Source: Ancylostoma caninum
Taxonomy: Eukaryota > Nematoda > Chromadorea > Rhabditida > Ancylostomatidae
Reading direction: 5' to 3'
Assembly: GCA_037903475.1 (NCBI GenBank)
Contig: JBAJFG010000298.1
Location: forward strand, 868,001 to 932,000
DNA length: 64,000 nucleotides
Position numbers and translations under genes: made by a program. This document shows, piece after piece, positions 38,500 through 51,167 of the stretch. Within the stretch, counting starts at the first letter, position 1. Each line of letters begins with the position of its first letter. The notes under the pieces were generated by a model, which saw only the letters and a program-made list of their open reading frames with translations, had not been told where the DNA came from and made no database searches.

Positions 38500-38820
38500 G
38501 GGATGTGCCGATGCCCACCTCGCTTTTCCCTCTTACATATTCCTTTCGCGACCTGGATGTGAATTATTTTGTTCCACATTCTCTTCCCACATCCTAATTC
38601 ATTTGCCCCTGAATCGACCACCGCCTTCATCCTGTTCATATACAGCGGTGGAACCTTATCCCTCAAATTATCACAACTGCCATCTAAACATGAATCATTC
38701 CAAGAGATCATTTGTAGTGAATTGGCTACATACATGCAATTATAAGAATGCGAGCGAAGCGAGCATCAATAGAAGTCTGGAAGTCAGGCCGGAAGCCGGA
38801 CGGCCAGGCTGGTTCTCTTT
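38500..38820 (+). repeat. Stem-loop-terminated repeat, copy 1
   Basis: The block ends gcgagcgaagcgagc, then gtctggaagtc, then gccggacggccaggctgg. The last part forms a hairpin with the preceding ggaagtcaggcc. In one frame it shares the peptide pattern LNRPxPSxCxYT with the reverse strand of 49.2-49.4 kb, showing that the homology extends about 200 bases upstream of the stem-loop. It directly follows the minisatellite. Confidence 0.75.
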
Positions 38821-38884
38821 ATATCAACTAAATATTTGCCGTAAGGGATAGTTCCTGCTAATCACGAATGTAATTGCATATACA

Positions 38885-39110
38885 GAAGCCGCGTCGCGCG
38901 CGTCGTAACCGATGTTTTCCGCTGCTGTTATGCTATATCTAGCAGCTTTTCTAACCGATTTTGGGGATTTTCGACCAAATCGGGGGAGAGAGAGACTAGA
39001 AATAGCATTCCGGCAGCAGACGACACCGATCCCGGTGCCCGCGCGGTGAGGTTGCGCTGCGTCCTTCTCGAGGCTGCGGACGGGCCACCGCCATTGACGT
39101 TCGCTGTACT
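38885..39110 (+). repeat. Dispersed repeat, partner at 11515-11760
   Basis: This is the plus-orientation counterpart of the minus-orientation repeat at 11.6 kb. Shared blocks include ttatgctat, gaccaaatcggg, cagacgacaccgatcc and gacgggccacc. Confidence 0.55.
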
Positions 39111-39223
39111 CATTACATTCAGGATAAATACATAATACCATTGCTCTCGTAATCCTCGTGAAATAGAAACTCTCGCTGATCCCACGTAGCTTCTAACGCA
39201 AAGCTTGCATGGCTGCGAAGATG

Positions 39224-39633
39224 CTAGTCTGTAGCTCGACTGCGAATGGCGTATAAATCATATGGATGGTAAAGTTCAGTAACGTAAACTTCGCCAGTGG
39301 ATCTCAGATGGGCAATTTGTATTGCATGCTGGCGTTCGTCGCAACTATTTGATGAAGGATTGGCCCAGGTGCATCTCTGCCGCAGATAAGTAGCAGATGA
39401 AACGCAAGCATTTTTGGCATCACGGATATTCGTGAAGTCCACGACTATCCTTACCGATATTGGTACGATTATTCCAAGTGGATCTCCTACCTCAGCCCAT
39501 ACATTCGGTATTTCATAGGAAATGGTACCTATGCATGTTAGCTCAGAGAGGACCGGTAAATCGACTTTGCCCGCGATTACGACTGCACTGGTCCCATTGA
39601 TGGGAGGACGCCGCATGATGCGGCTGGAAGGAA
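39224..39633 (-). CDS. Candidate exon, unrecognised protein with paired cysteines
   Basis: A minus-strand frame of about 136 codons follows a canonical nematode acceptor (tttccttccag, ending at 39634). It reads MRRPPINGTSAVVIAGK, then LSELTCIGTISYEIPNV, then GIIVPISVRIVVDFT, then NACVSSATYLRQRCTWAN, then SNSCDERQHAIQIAHL, and stops at 39224. Composition is typical of a folded beta-rich domain, with four cysteines. An internal gtaagg donor and a later cag acceptor could define an 80-base intron instead. It lies 0.7 kb downstream of the KANSL2-like gene on the same strand. I do not recognise the family, and it could also be a retroelement-derived fragment. Confidence 0.45.
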
Positions 39634-39654
39634 ATTTCATTGAATATATATCAA

Positions 39655-39694
<40 letters not shown>

Positions 39695-39700
39695 AAAAAT
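39655..39700. repeat. (AT)n tract bounded by atcaaaaaattat
   Basis: About 15 AT units flanked on both sides by the direct repeat atatcaaaaaattatat. Confidence 0.85.
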
Positions 39701-40317
39701 TATATCGGTTGGCCAATATCGTCAGGGGTCGTAACTGCGACCAAAGGCTTCCCAGTGGCCCTTTATGAGCTAACAGACTGTACTTACGACATCCCCAAAA
39801 GGTCAAAAGAATGTCATTCCCCCATCGAAGAAAAAGTTAGACCATCTTCCGCTGTTGAAAACCCCCTTTCCAGAACATGGCCAATCAGCGCATAGGAATG
39901 GCGCAAACTGGCACCCTTATCGTGAGAGCAGGCACTGCCGCTGATGGGCTTCCAATGTGAGAGGGAAAGAATTTACCAAATCTGACGATCTACAAGAATC
40001 GAAAAGATGAACATGGGAATTAACTCTGCTTCGTGAAGATATCCTTCCATAGTGGTCTCCACTCCGTTTGATCTCTAGTGTAAACACCGTTTTTCATTTA
40101 ATAGCCACTCTCTACAAATAAAATAGAGGCACATGTGGCCGACCTGCTACCAAACACTTACGTGAACGCTTCTAGAAATACACAGTGTCCACGTAAATCT
40201 ATGAACCAGAACTCATCCCATCAGTATTAGAAAGCTCTGCGTAATAAATAATAACAGCAAACACCAGTTTAGTATGCTTTTAATTCTGCTACAACATAAA
40301 ATACCAATATTACATAT

Positions 40318-41070
40318 CTACAGCTCTTCTTCATACTCCTCGTCCTCGTCGTCATTAGCAGCGACCTCCTTTGCGGTCTCAGTCATAGCAGGCTTCTGGA
40401 CAACTGGAGCAGAGGTCTTCGTTGCACCACCCTGCACGGTTCCATCTCTCGCTGCTTCTGAGACTGCCGCCAATATACTTAATGGGTCCATATCTTTCTC
40501 CACGAACATCTTCTCCTGACTCAGTTGTTTTTCCGATGTTGGTAGCGACTTGGACACCTGTTTTTCCGGTTGGGGTTGCGACGTGGATGCTTGTTTGTCC
40601 GATGAGGGCGGCAGCGTGGGTTCCTCAGAATGACCTTGTTCCTTGGGAGGTTCAGGTGTATTGCTTACACTGCTTGACTCCGAACCCACTTTGTGAGCCC
40701 TAGGCGGAGGCACTGGGGGCAGCGGAAGCGACTTGATAAGCCGATGCGGAGGCACCGGGCGCGGAGCAGAAATCAACCGATGTGGTGGCAGAGGACGTGA
40801 ACTGGGTGGAGGCTTTGGTGGAGGCACCTGTTGACCAAGATTCGCTGGGGGAGCAGGGGGTGGTGGCAAAGTTGGGATAGGCGCTGGTGTCGGCGCCTCC
40901 GTTTTCCGGAGAATAGTGGGAAAGCGTTGACGAATCGAAGCTTGCGCGAGTTGTTCGGAACTGGTGGACACTTCCGCATCTGATTGCGAAGTCCGTGAAG
41001 GTTGAACAGGGGCATCGCGAATTGGCGTAGTCGGTATTATGATTGGACCTGTCCTGCCTCCGACCACCAT
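40318..41070 (-). CDS. Terminal exon 16: proline-rich C-terminus
   Basis: Acceptor tttaattgcag, then [16 protein letters not shown]. The body is proline-rich with repeated PPHRLI and PPxPP patterns, then Ser/Gln/Lys-rich. A conserved-looking hydrophobic segment [17 protein letters not shown] precedes an acidic end ([11 protein letters not shown], stop at 40318-40320). The poly-Pro segments could bind SH3, WW or EVH1-type partners; that is inference only. No AATAAA was seen within 60 bases after the stop. Confidence 0.82.
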   Translation of the reverse strand: MVVGGRTGPIIIPTTPIRDAPVQPSRTSQSDAEVSTSSEQLAQASIRQRFPTILRKTEAPTPAPIPTLPPPPAPPANLGQQVPPPKPPPSSRPLPPHRLISAPRPVPPHRLIKSLPLPPVPPPRAHKVGSESSSVSNTPEPPKEQGHSEEPTLPPSSDKQASTSQPQPEKQVSKSLPTSEKQLSQEKMFVEKDMDPLSILAAVSEAARDGTVQGGATKTSAPVVQKPAMTETAKEVAANDDEDEEYEEEL

Positions 41071-44000
41071 CTGCAATTAAAGAAATTACAACACCTGTGT
41101 TGTGAAAGTTTTTTTTACACGGCAGAAAACCTGTGCATACCACTTCTCTCTGGTTCGCATTCAAAACTCCGGCTGAACCGCCGTCACCTCTCACAGCTCC
41201 AAAATTCGGACGCTCCGGACTGAAACGAATGTCGTCAAAGCAGAAAGGAAGATTATCCTGGGCTAGAACTACGTACACTCGAGAGAGGGGTATTATAGGA
41301 GGATCAGGTGGAGGATGCAGAGCGGAGTGGTGTCTGTGTCCATCTCCTTCACGACTTCGATGACCTCCTATCTGTTGATGGTTGCTAGAAAACCTATTTT
41401 GAAATATAAACAGTTTCGTCTTCGTTGTTCGAAATCTCGCTAAAAATAAGTAGAACCGCCCTTTTGTATATGTGCAAATGCAAACTACTACCGCGCTTTT
41501 GGGCCCCAAACAGATGCCGGGGCAAATTCGCAAGCGATATTGTATGTACGCATAGTGAAGCCTTTTCTACCACAAACAGCAAATAGATTCCCAAAATGTC
41601 TCTTTTTCGCTTGTGCAGACTTAAATAGACGTTCTGCTTAGTCTGCCCCTGCAAAGCCAATATTATCCCACAAACTCTTTTCTGAAAATAGGACCACTTT
41701 CTCAAGTCTAGCTCTCTTCATCTATAACAGTAATACAGATCCCCACTCATTAATGAATCTAAATATGAGTAGAAGTTCATGGGGTTTCAAATGCAGAGAG
41801 TAATGTAGACCATGGAAAATCGAGGAGTTCCTCGCAGAAATTTTTCTGAGCGAACTTTGTCTTGGAACAGGTACGAATGATTTACGCTGTCATCAAAACG
41901 AGAACGAATCATAACATGCAAAATGAACTTCCGATGATAAAACATCAATTCGTGGCAAAAAAACATTCTTCAATATCTCCTACCAGCAAGCATTGAGGGA
42001 TCACATTAAAATATTAGGGGGTGCGCAGCGGTTGATCCGGTTCGGATTTTCGCATCTCTTCCTCCCTCTTCTAATTGTCACCTGAGGATACCAGTTAGAG
42101 GTACGAGAAATGGGCCTAGAAATTTGGTCGGATCAACAGCGTCACAGCCAGGAATGATGTTTTGCGGCGTTGCAAGCCTAGATTTGTGGATGAATTGTCC
42201 GTAGATTACTTTTCCATCGTCTCATGCAGTTACGAAACCGCAGGTTTATGTAGGAAGAATGTTTGCGATGCTTCAACCATCCATAACTGTATTGTAATGC
42301 GCTAGTTCGAAAAAAAAAGGTTGAAGTATTCCAAGAGTTGCTGGAGCTGAGTTGATGGAGACTTTCCCTATGCAAAATTGGACAGAAAGAACAGTAGGGC
42401 TTCGAGGCATGATCAACATCTTTGGACTTCTACCTGACTTTCACTTGATGTTGATGAAACACTGATTTTTTTCTCAGTTCTGAGAAAGCACGGCAAAAAA
42501 CGGCATAAATCTCCAGATCAAAAGATCAATTGATATAATCAGACTTATTATTTTTGACTTCCCGTTCACGCTCATTTTTCTACTTCAACTGCTCCATGCT
42601 TACCTTTACTTTCTAGTCATTTGACAATAAACTACCTCTACGAATTGATCCGTATTAGCGGAGGTCAGGTATGAAGGTGGGAAAGTGTCCGGCAACTGAG
42701 CAAGACACCCACAGCTTATCTTGTGGATACAATGCAGAAAGATCAGCATTCAAGGGCTTCTCATACAGATTTTTGGGATTAAGAAATGAATAACTACTAC
42801 AGATAAACTGCTATAGCAAATTGTGGACAGGGTAGAATTGCAACAACTAATTCCAATAATTGTCGGTAACAAATAATGCGCAAAATCTGCCACCGAAAGC
42901 GAATTCTCATTAATATTATTTAGATAAATAAATCCTACTCTCGGATCTGGAACTAGTTAAGCTTATGAGCTTCTTTCCCCCTACATTTTAGAAAGAAAAT
43001 CACTTTAATGCTATAGCTAGTTCATTACAACTATTGAAGGGAAGTGGAAGTGAGTTTGAAAGGTGTAGAGTTATGGTTCTTAGATTACTTCAAAGTATTT
43101 CTAGTGAAAATTTGAAAGCGTGTATTTTTTGAGTATTTAGTCCCAGGATCTTACGATTTTACGCAATAATTGTAGCCGTATGATTTTATTTGACATGATG
43201 TCTCCATGCAAAAAAGCACGACGGTTCTGTCTAGATGATTTCCGCCTCGGGAATAGTTCAGTGCAAAATCAAAATAAGCAGTACTAATGTTAATGTACAT
43301 TATTAATATCAATCATGCGATTATAACCTGTAAAGTGATGTTAATGGATGTATTGATGGAGAACCAGAATAAATAAACTTGCGTGCAAAGTTCCTTATTG
43401 TACAGAATGCCAGTACAGGTAGAATGGTTTTTCTTGTAGTTGTTTCATTTGAAATGATGTTTTTACCTATCACGGATGGCATTATAGCAGCTCGGAGAGC
43501 GAAACTTGCAGAAGCCAGTTACTGCAACAGTATGTTCCGAATAACGACTTCCTCAGAGCTATGTAAGGATACTAGATGTACAACTTGTCCACAAATCAGC
43601 GCCTGCGACGTAACTACTGGGCATTGTTGTTCTGGCGCTCTTGATCCGGTTGGATTTTTTGTTTTCCTTCTCGCACGTTCAATTGAATATCCTCAAATAA
43701 TTAGCGGAGGGAGGAAGTGGTGCGAAGATCTGATCGGATTAACCGCCTGTTCTCCAATATTAGGTTGTCAGAAAAGTTTTCCGCCACTCGCTTCCTCTTC
43801 TCGCCAATCTTTTCGCAGTTGGTCGGCAACTTTCGCACAGGTGCGACAGTCGGAGCCTAGGCTCTCGCCCCCTTCACTTCAGACAGGGGTCCGGCAGATC
43901 CCCTTCACATAAGCGAAGGGGAGGAGACCGGGGTAAAACCCCGGTAAAAAATTAATAAAAATTTTTTCGGGTGATGGAAACGATGGAAGAAATGAGAAGA

Positions 44001-47000
44001 AGGACGCAAATGAGGGGAAGACGAAGTAACAGAAGGCAATATCAGGATGTTAGACGGAAACATTCAGCTAACAGCAGATTCTGCATCTACTCGGCGCGAT
44101 GTTTCTAACATTGTACATAAATTGTCTCTGAATGGTTTATAAACCCGTCTTCCAGGACGGGGTCTGTAACAGTTTGCCAACCCGAGTTGATATGTGAAGC
44201 CGTTGATCTTATTGATTGGACACGCCAAGACTCGTTGACCGAGGCGGTAGCCGTGGCAGGCAGCCAGCACAGCATGGAGCGATCCGCCTCCGGGCTCCAA
44301 ATTTTTATCCAGTTCGAGCCTTTCAAAAATGGGGATTTCGTCGCTTCTGTGCCTGTTGATGTACATCCCAGGGATCAACATGATGAGTAGGTCTAGGATA
44401 TGTTGGTAAATCCAACAGGCAGAACGAGGTGGCCCTCTGCCTTTAAGAGGCCGGCTCCGGTACCCTTCATCCTTAGCGGGAACGACTTACAACGTCTTTC
44501 CAGAAGAAGTGACGAGTGATACAGGTGTAATTTCACAAAAAGTGGTCACTATGTACCCTTCATTTATATGTCGACGTTTCAAATAAGGAAGTTATAAGGG
44601 AAAACAGCCGTTTTTTGGCACTTTTCAGAATGATCAAAGGGGAAGGGGTTGCCGTGGGTGAATTATAGGGTTTCGGAGACGAGGAGGTAGGATATGAAGT
44701 GCTGATATTCCTCGGACCCTCCCTTTTTGGAAAGAATTGAACGCAATTTGAATGTTTTTTCATGTTGAAATTAGTGCCAGATTTTCCTCGCCCAGGCGAT
44801 GAGTCATCGTGCCGCCGCCGCCAATTAGCTGGAGATGAAAGGGTATACCTGAGCTTGCCTAAATAGATGAACGCAAACGGCAACTGAATTATAAACAACA
44901 CCTACGTTTGTAATGTGACGACCTCCACCCCCCCCCCCGTCGTCACCTTTTTGTGACAGCCGGCGCTAAGAAAGCTGCCGCTACCCCCTCTCCTATACCT
45001 CGGAGTCCATGACCCCTTCACTTTTGGCAACTCTGACAGGCCTCAGACCCCTCAAACCCCTTCATTTCGCAGACCCCCGGCTCCCCCCTCCCCTATCGCA
45101 CCTATGCGACAAAGGTGGTTGGAGAGCGCCTTCTGGAGCGGTTTGATGAGATTCCGCCGCGTGATGCCCGTGAGCTAGTGAAGGAACTTCAGTGCTATCG
45201 TAATACAATAGATGTTCATCTACATCGATCCAGAGCGATAAGGGAATACGACTCATGTATTCACCCTGACCTGAGCTGCCTCAATCTCAAGTGTTGAGAG
45301 ATGTGCACCTGAACATTTTGACTTTTCCACAGACTTTCGCTTTGGTCGACAACTTGATTAAAAGTGGCGAAAAATTGGCTTCCTAGGTAAGTCATATAAG
45401 AAAGTGCAGGTGGTTTTGTCGCAGGTAAGCTGAGATCCTAGTGGCAGAACGAGAATGTACCCACAGAAGGTAATGCTCAGTGTTTGGTGGAATTAAAGTG
45501 GAACCACTCACTCGCAGCTGCTGCCAATGAACCCCATTGCTATCGCCGGAGTTTCTGTCAATAATGATGCTACCTATATCATGCAATTATTGGTTGTATT
45601 GTAAAAAGACAATAAATTTGAAGAGACAACTCAAAAATGGCGGGGAGCTTTTCCGACAACCCAATAGTGATGGCGATTCCTCCTAGTTGTTTAGTAGGAC
45701 TAAATTTTCGAGTAACTCATATCTATAACTTTCCCATATACAGTGCGTTTCATAAATATGTAGGCACCCCAAAATTTATAGGTTTCGCTATATTGCGCTG
45801 ATTTTTGAAACCCGCCACCAAGATCAGTGGAACTGGCGTGTCAGAAAACCCCTTGTCCGAGAAATTCATAACACGACCTCTTAATCCTGGTCCACTGGCT
45901 CCAATTTTCGATATCAGTCCGATATCAGACCGTTTCATAAATATGTAGGCAGTGGAAAAAACCGAAAGTTTTTCTAGGATAACTGTGTTCCAGGAGTTTG
46001 TAAGAATTTCTTCATTACATATTGGCTCGAAAATTTTTCTCCGCATACCATCCACAAGGTTCTCGATGTTACCTTCGTCCATCAGCGACTGCAACGACCT
46101 CCAACTCCACCACAAGATTATACTGCAGTGCACTATCGTATGCACGTAGCAAAAGTATTCCCTACAGGTTCTCAGTCAGGCTGAAGGTTAAGCTGCACAA
46201 TATCTAGTAAACCAGGCGAATCTTGCTCTGATTTGACCAGCTTTTGGTAGAACTGGGCTCAGGCACAGTTACTTCCTCCTGCCGGGAAGTGTGACTTCGA
46301 AACTTTCCACCACTCAAAATTGGCAGAGCGTGCAGATCAAATGCATGCCAACGTTCTTGTGCATCCATGCGTCAGAAATTGACAGTCAGCTGCAGCGTTC
46401 TAGGATGGGGAACCAAAGCAGACGTCAGCGAACTTCTCAGTCCAAAGTTTGAGTGGTGGCATAGGAGTGCCCATTTTCAAAACGAGCTCCTGTAACGGCG
46501 TACATCACCCCCGCCGTCTAGATTTCACTTCTTTTGTGCAAGAATATCATTTTCGACTGATCCGTACTAAAATTAGCATGTGCACAGGTAAGACGTGGCC
46601 CACCTTGTGTCTGTCTGTGAAGATTGAGAATTTGGCCAAGTCTCACCTCCCAAACTTCCCTTTCTCTCGAGCAGATCTCTGTACTTCAGCTATTGTGTAA
46701 TTGGTTGAAACAGTACAACGAGCCCAGAACTTTCATCAATCCTCTAATTTGAGACGAGAATCCTACATTTCTGATTTGAAAAGTGTTTAAGTGAGATGGT
46801 ACATCATGCATTGTGTGGGCTGAGCATGATGCCAATCGGGAAATTCGCTTTCAATCCTGACTGCACAGCATATGGGGATGTGCTGGAGACCCATTTTGGT
46901 CGTATGTAGAAAATCTGCTGAAAAGTGGTCGAGGCTCCGTGGGAAGAGCGCCGAAGATGTTGGCTACAGCATGATTTGGCAAGTCAGGTGAATGGAGGGG

Positions 47001-47342
47001 TTTAGCTTGAGCCTATCTCCTCAGACAAGGAAAGTGGGGCTCGAAACATAATACTGATGTGATTTTTCTACACATGTTTTCCTTTTTGTAGTTTAGAGTG
47101 AGCTCAACATCAAGTAATTTGAGGTTGTTCTAACTGCCTACATATTTATGAAACGGTCTGATATCGGACTGATATCGAAAATTGGAGCCAGTGGACCAGA
47201 GTCTAGAGGTAGTGATATGAAAATTGGAGACAAGGGGTTTACCGACATGTCAATTCCACTAGGCAAGATGATGGGTTTCAAAAAGCAGCGCAACATAGCG
47301 GAACTTATAAATGTTGGGGTGCCTACATATTTATGAAACGCA

Positions 47343-47389
<47 letters not shown>

Positions 47390-48939
47390 TGGCGGACGCA
47401 GAAAGTGGGCGGGAGGGGGGGCGTGGGAAGAAAAGTGGGGTCTCCGCCGTTTTGGGGACCCAGACGGAAAATAAAATTAATAATAATATTAATTATAATA
47501 ATAAACAATAAATAAAAAATATATTAAAAATAATAATAAAAATAAACAATTAAAAATAAACTAACACAAGATTTTTATTTGTATTGTAAAGTAATTTCGA
47601 AAATTTGGCGACCCATTCTCGGGGGGGGGCGCCCCCCCCCCCGCCCCCCCCCCCCCCTGCGTCCGCCACTGATATATATATATATATACTAGCTGCCGTA
47701 CCCGGCTTCGCTCGGGTGTTTTACTACCTTGGCTACATCACACTGCTGAGGCCAACTACTATCGCCTACAAATTCATTGAAACACTAAAACCTTCATAAT
47801 TTTGGTGATCAGCATGTTAGCGAAGCCCAAGTGACCCTTCCCCATAGACTTGTGGACAAAAAGTTAGCAAAGCTATTTAGGTGATAGTAAATCGATACAT
47901 CCGTACAAAATGGTTGTAAGATTCATATCCAGCGTATCGGGGAACCCCAGGAGACATGTCTTCACTTCCCCATTGGGCAGAAGAGCCAAAAATCAAGAAA
48001 ATCAATAAATCGATATTTCGTGCAAAATGGTTATCAAATGTGTGTTCAGCGTATTGAGAAACCCCAGTAGAGACGTCCTTGTCCGTCTCCGAGCGAAAGT
48101 GGAAAAATCGATAAAATCAATAAATCGATATTTCGTGCAAAATGGTTGTTATGTCCGTACTCAGCGTATTGAGGAACCCCAGAAGACACGTCCTTACCGC
48201 TCCATTGGACAGAAGTGCCGAAAATCAATAAAATCGATAAATCGATATTTCGTGCAAAATGGTTGTCATATTCGTATTCAGCGTATTGAGGAACCCCAGG
48301 AGACATGTCTTTGTCCGTCCCCGAGCGAAAATGGGGAAAAATCGATAAAATCAATAAGTCAATATTTCGTGCAAAATGGTTGTGACATTCGTATTCGGCG
48401 TATCGAGAAACCCCAGAAGACATGTCCTCACCGACCCCTGGCCGAAAATAACGAAAAATCAATAAAATCGATATAATCGATAAATCAATTGATAATCCCA
48501 GGTGCAAAGTAGCCTATAACCTCCGCCGGCCCGCGAAGTATATGCATGCAAAATTTGGTCCGGATCGGTTCACCCTCCGCGATTTCTATTCATTACATAC
48601 ATACACACACACACACATACAAACTTTGACTTTTATATATACAGATATATATATATATATATATCAGTGGCGGACGCAGGGGGGGGGCGCGCCCCCCCCC
48701 GAGAATGGGTCGCCAAATTTTCGAAATTACTTTACAATACAAATAAAAATCTTGTGTTAGTTTATTTTTAATTGTTTATTTTTATTATTATTTTTAATAT
48801 ATTTTTTATTTATTGTTTATTATTATAATTAATATTATTATTAATTTTATTTTCCGTCTGGGTCCCCAAAACGGCGGAGACCCCACTTTTCTTCCCACGC
48901 CCCCCCTCCCGCCCACTTTCTGCGTCCGCCACTGATATA

Positions 48940-48981
<42 letters not shown>

Positions 48982-51112
48982 CCAGTCTGGCCGTCCGGCT
49001 AACGCCGGACTTCCAGACTTGTGCTGAAGCTCGCTTCGCTCGCACACTCCGCATACGATGCAGAAAAAAAAGGTGGACATATTTAGTAGATCCTGCATCC
49101 TCCCGAGTAAGTCCATCGACTTTTGGAAAGCTCTCGATCGCGTGAGCGGTAGCCTTCCTCCACGTGGGAGAAGTAATTTCTTTTGATTGGCCCTAGTGGC
49201 TGGACGTAGCCGATTCAGTGGAAATGATCTTTTGAAATAATCTATCTTTAGCTGGTTGTTGTGGTAACTCGAGTAATAAGGGTCTGCCCATGTATAAAAA
49301 CAGAGTGAAGGGTGGGGTCGATTCAGATGCAAATGGACTGGAATGAGGAGGAGAATACGGATTGGAATAACGTGCACCTAGGTCACATAGGTGGAAGGAA
49401 TAGCCAGAACGGGTGCCAGGGCACAATTCATGAAGAAATTTACCTAGGCCGCGGCGAAATTCTTTTTCTGGACGCGGGCGCCCTTATCACAACGCTGGAC
49501 CGTCATGCGTTCCCCCACTTTTGGGCCCCGGCGCACCCTTATCGCAGTGGTGGACCCGTCTCCCCCACTTCTGGGCGCCGGCGCACCCTTATCACAGTGG
49601 TGGACCCATCTCCCCCACTTCTGGGCGTCGGCGCACCCTTATCACAGTGGTGGACCCGTCTCCCCCACTTCTGGGCGTCGGCGCACCCTTATCACAGTGG
49701 TGGACCCATCTCCCCACTTCTGGGCGCCGGCGCACCCTTATCACATTGGTGGACCCGTCTCCCCCACTTCTAGGCGTCGGTCGTCGTCGTCTGTATGTAT
49801 GTATGTGTTTCAGACCGTTACGAAATTCTACAATTGGTCAGTGATCGTGATTGTGAGATCATATAAAAGCCTAGGAATGGGTGTGGTATGGTTGAGTGGG
49901 GTAGGGATGAGATCGAGGAGAAGGTTGGACAATGTGCAACGGGTCCGTCAATGGAGTCAATACAGAAGGGCTGCGCTGGCGCCCAGAAGTGGGGGGACGG
50001 GTCCACCACTGTGATAAGGGTGCGCCGATGCCCAAAGTGGGGGAGACGGGTCCACCACTGTGATAAGGGTGCGCCGGCGCCAAAAGTGGGGAAACACCCG
50101 GAGTCGGGTCCAACGGTGTGATAAGGGTGCGCCGGCGTCCAAAAGTGGGAACTCGCCTAGAGTCGGGTCCAACGGTGTGATAAGGGTGCGCCGGCGTCCA
50201 AAAGTGGGAAAACGCATGGAGTCGGGTCCAACGGTGTGATAAGGGTGAGCCGGCGTCGAAAAATGGGGAAACGCCTGGAGTCGGGTCCAACGGTGTTATA
50301 AGGTAGCGCCGGTGCCTAAAAATGGCAGAGAGTCCGAAAATGTGGAGATCGACGGAGGAAGGATGCGCCGCTGTCCACTACTAAAGAAATGACACGAGTC
50401 AGCTGCATATTTGCTCAATCGTTTCGCTGGCGCCTAGAATCAATGGTAAAAAACTAGAAGTCAGACCTCAGCAGTGATTAATATGCAATCCGTGTAAATC
50501 CCTCCTCCTTACATCCCCTCTCGCGTTCCTCTCCTCTCAATTGTTTATGGATACACCACATCCTCCTCTTTTATATGTTCAAAGTGGCTCTTATCACTTG
50601 ACCAGTTATAACAAACAAAGAATGATAAACTGTTTCCTGCGATCATTCCAGATCTAATCAGTCATACTAATTATTCCAGTCAACTATATATATGACGCTG
50701 CCAACTAATTTGTCCGCGTAAAAATGCAAGTTGGGAATGAATGGCCAGAATCCGGACCGTTCGGGGTATGGCACAGAGAAAATGAAATGGTGGCATAAAT
50801 CGAACCGTTCGGATTTTGCCATTCATTTTCTACTTTGCATTTTTACTAGGACAAATTAGTTGGCAGCGTCATATATGTTTTGAATAGTTCAACAGCTATT
50901 TCAGTGGAGCAAAAGGTAAAATTGCCGCGAGAAACTCGATTTGTCCTCTTTGATAGGTCCAGTTTCACATGAAGAAAAGCAATGGAAAAGATGTAGAACG
51001 CATTATAAGTGGTATGGCTGAGTTCATTAGGATGAAAAAGGGAAAAGTCATGCGAGCGAAGCGAGCATTGGGAAAAGTCTGGAAGTCCGGCGTCAGCCGG
51101 ACGGCCAGACTG

Positions 51113-51167
<55 letters not shown>

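Noticed and set aside
40700..41533. A single 277-codon minus-strand gene
   Set aside because: It reads through a good intron (41071-41140) and past the acceptor at 41394. The spliced model uses part of it as exon 15 and switches frame for exon 16.
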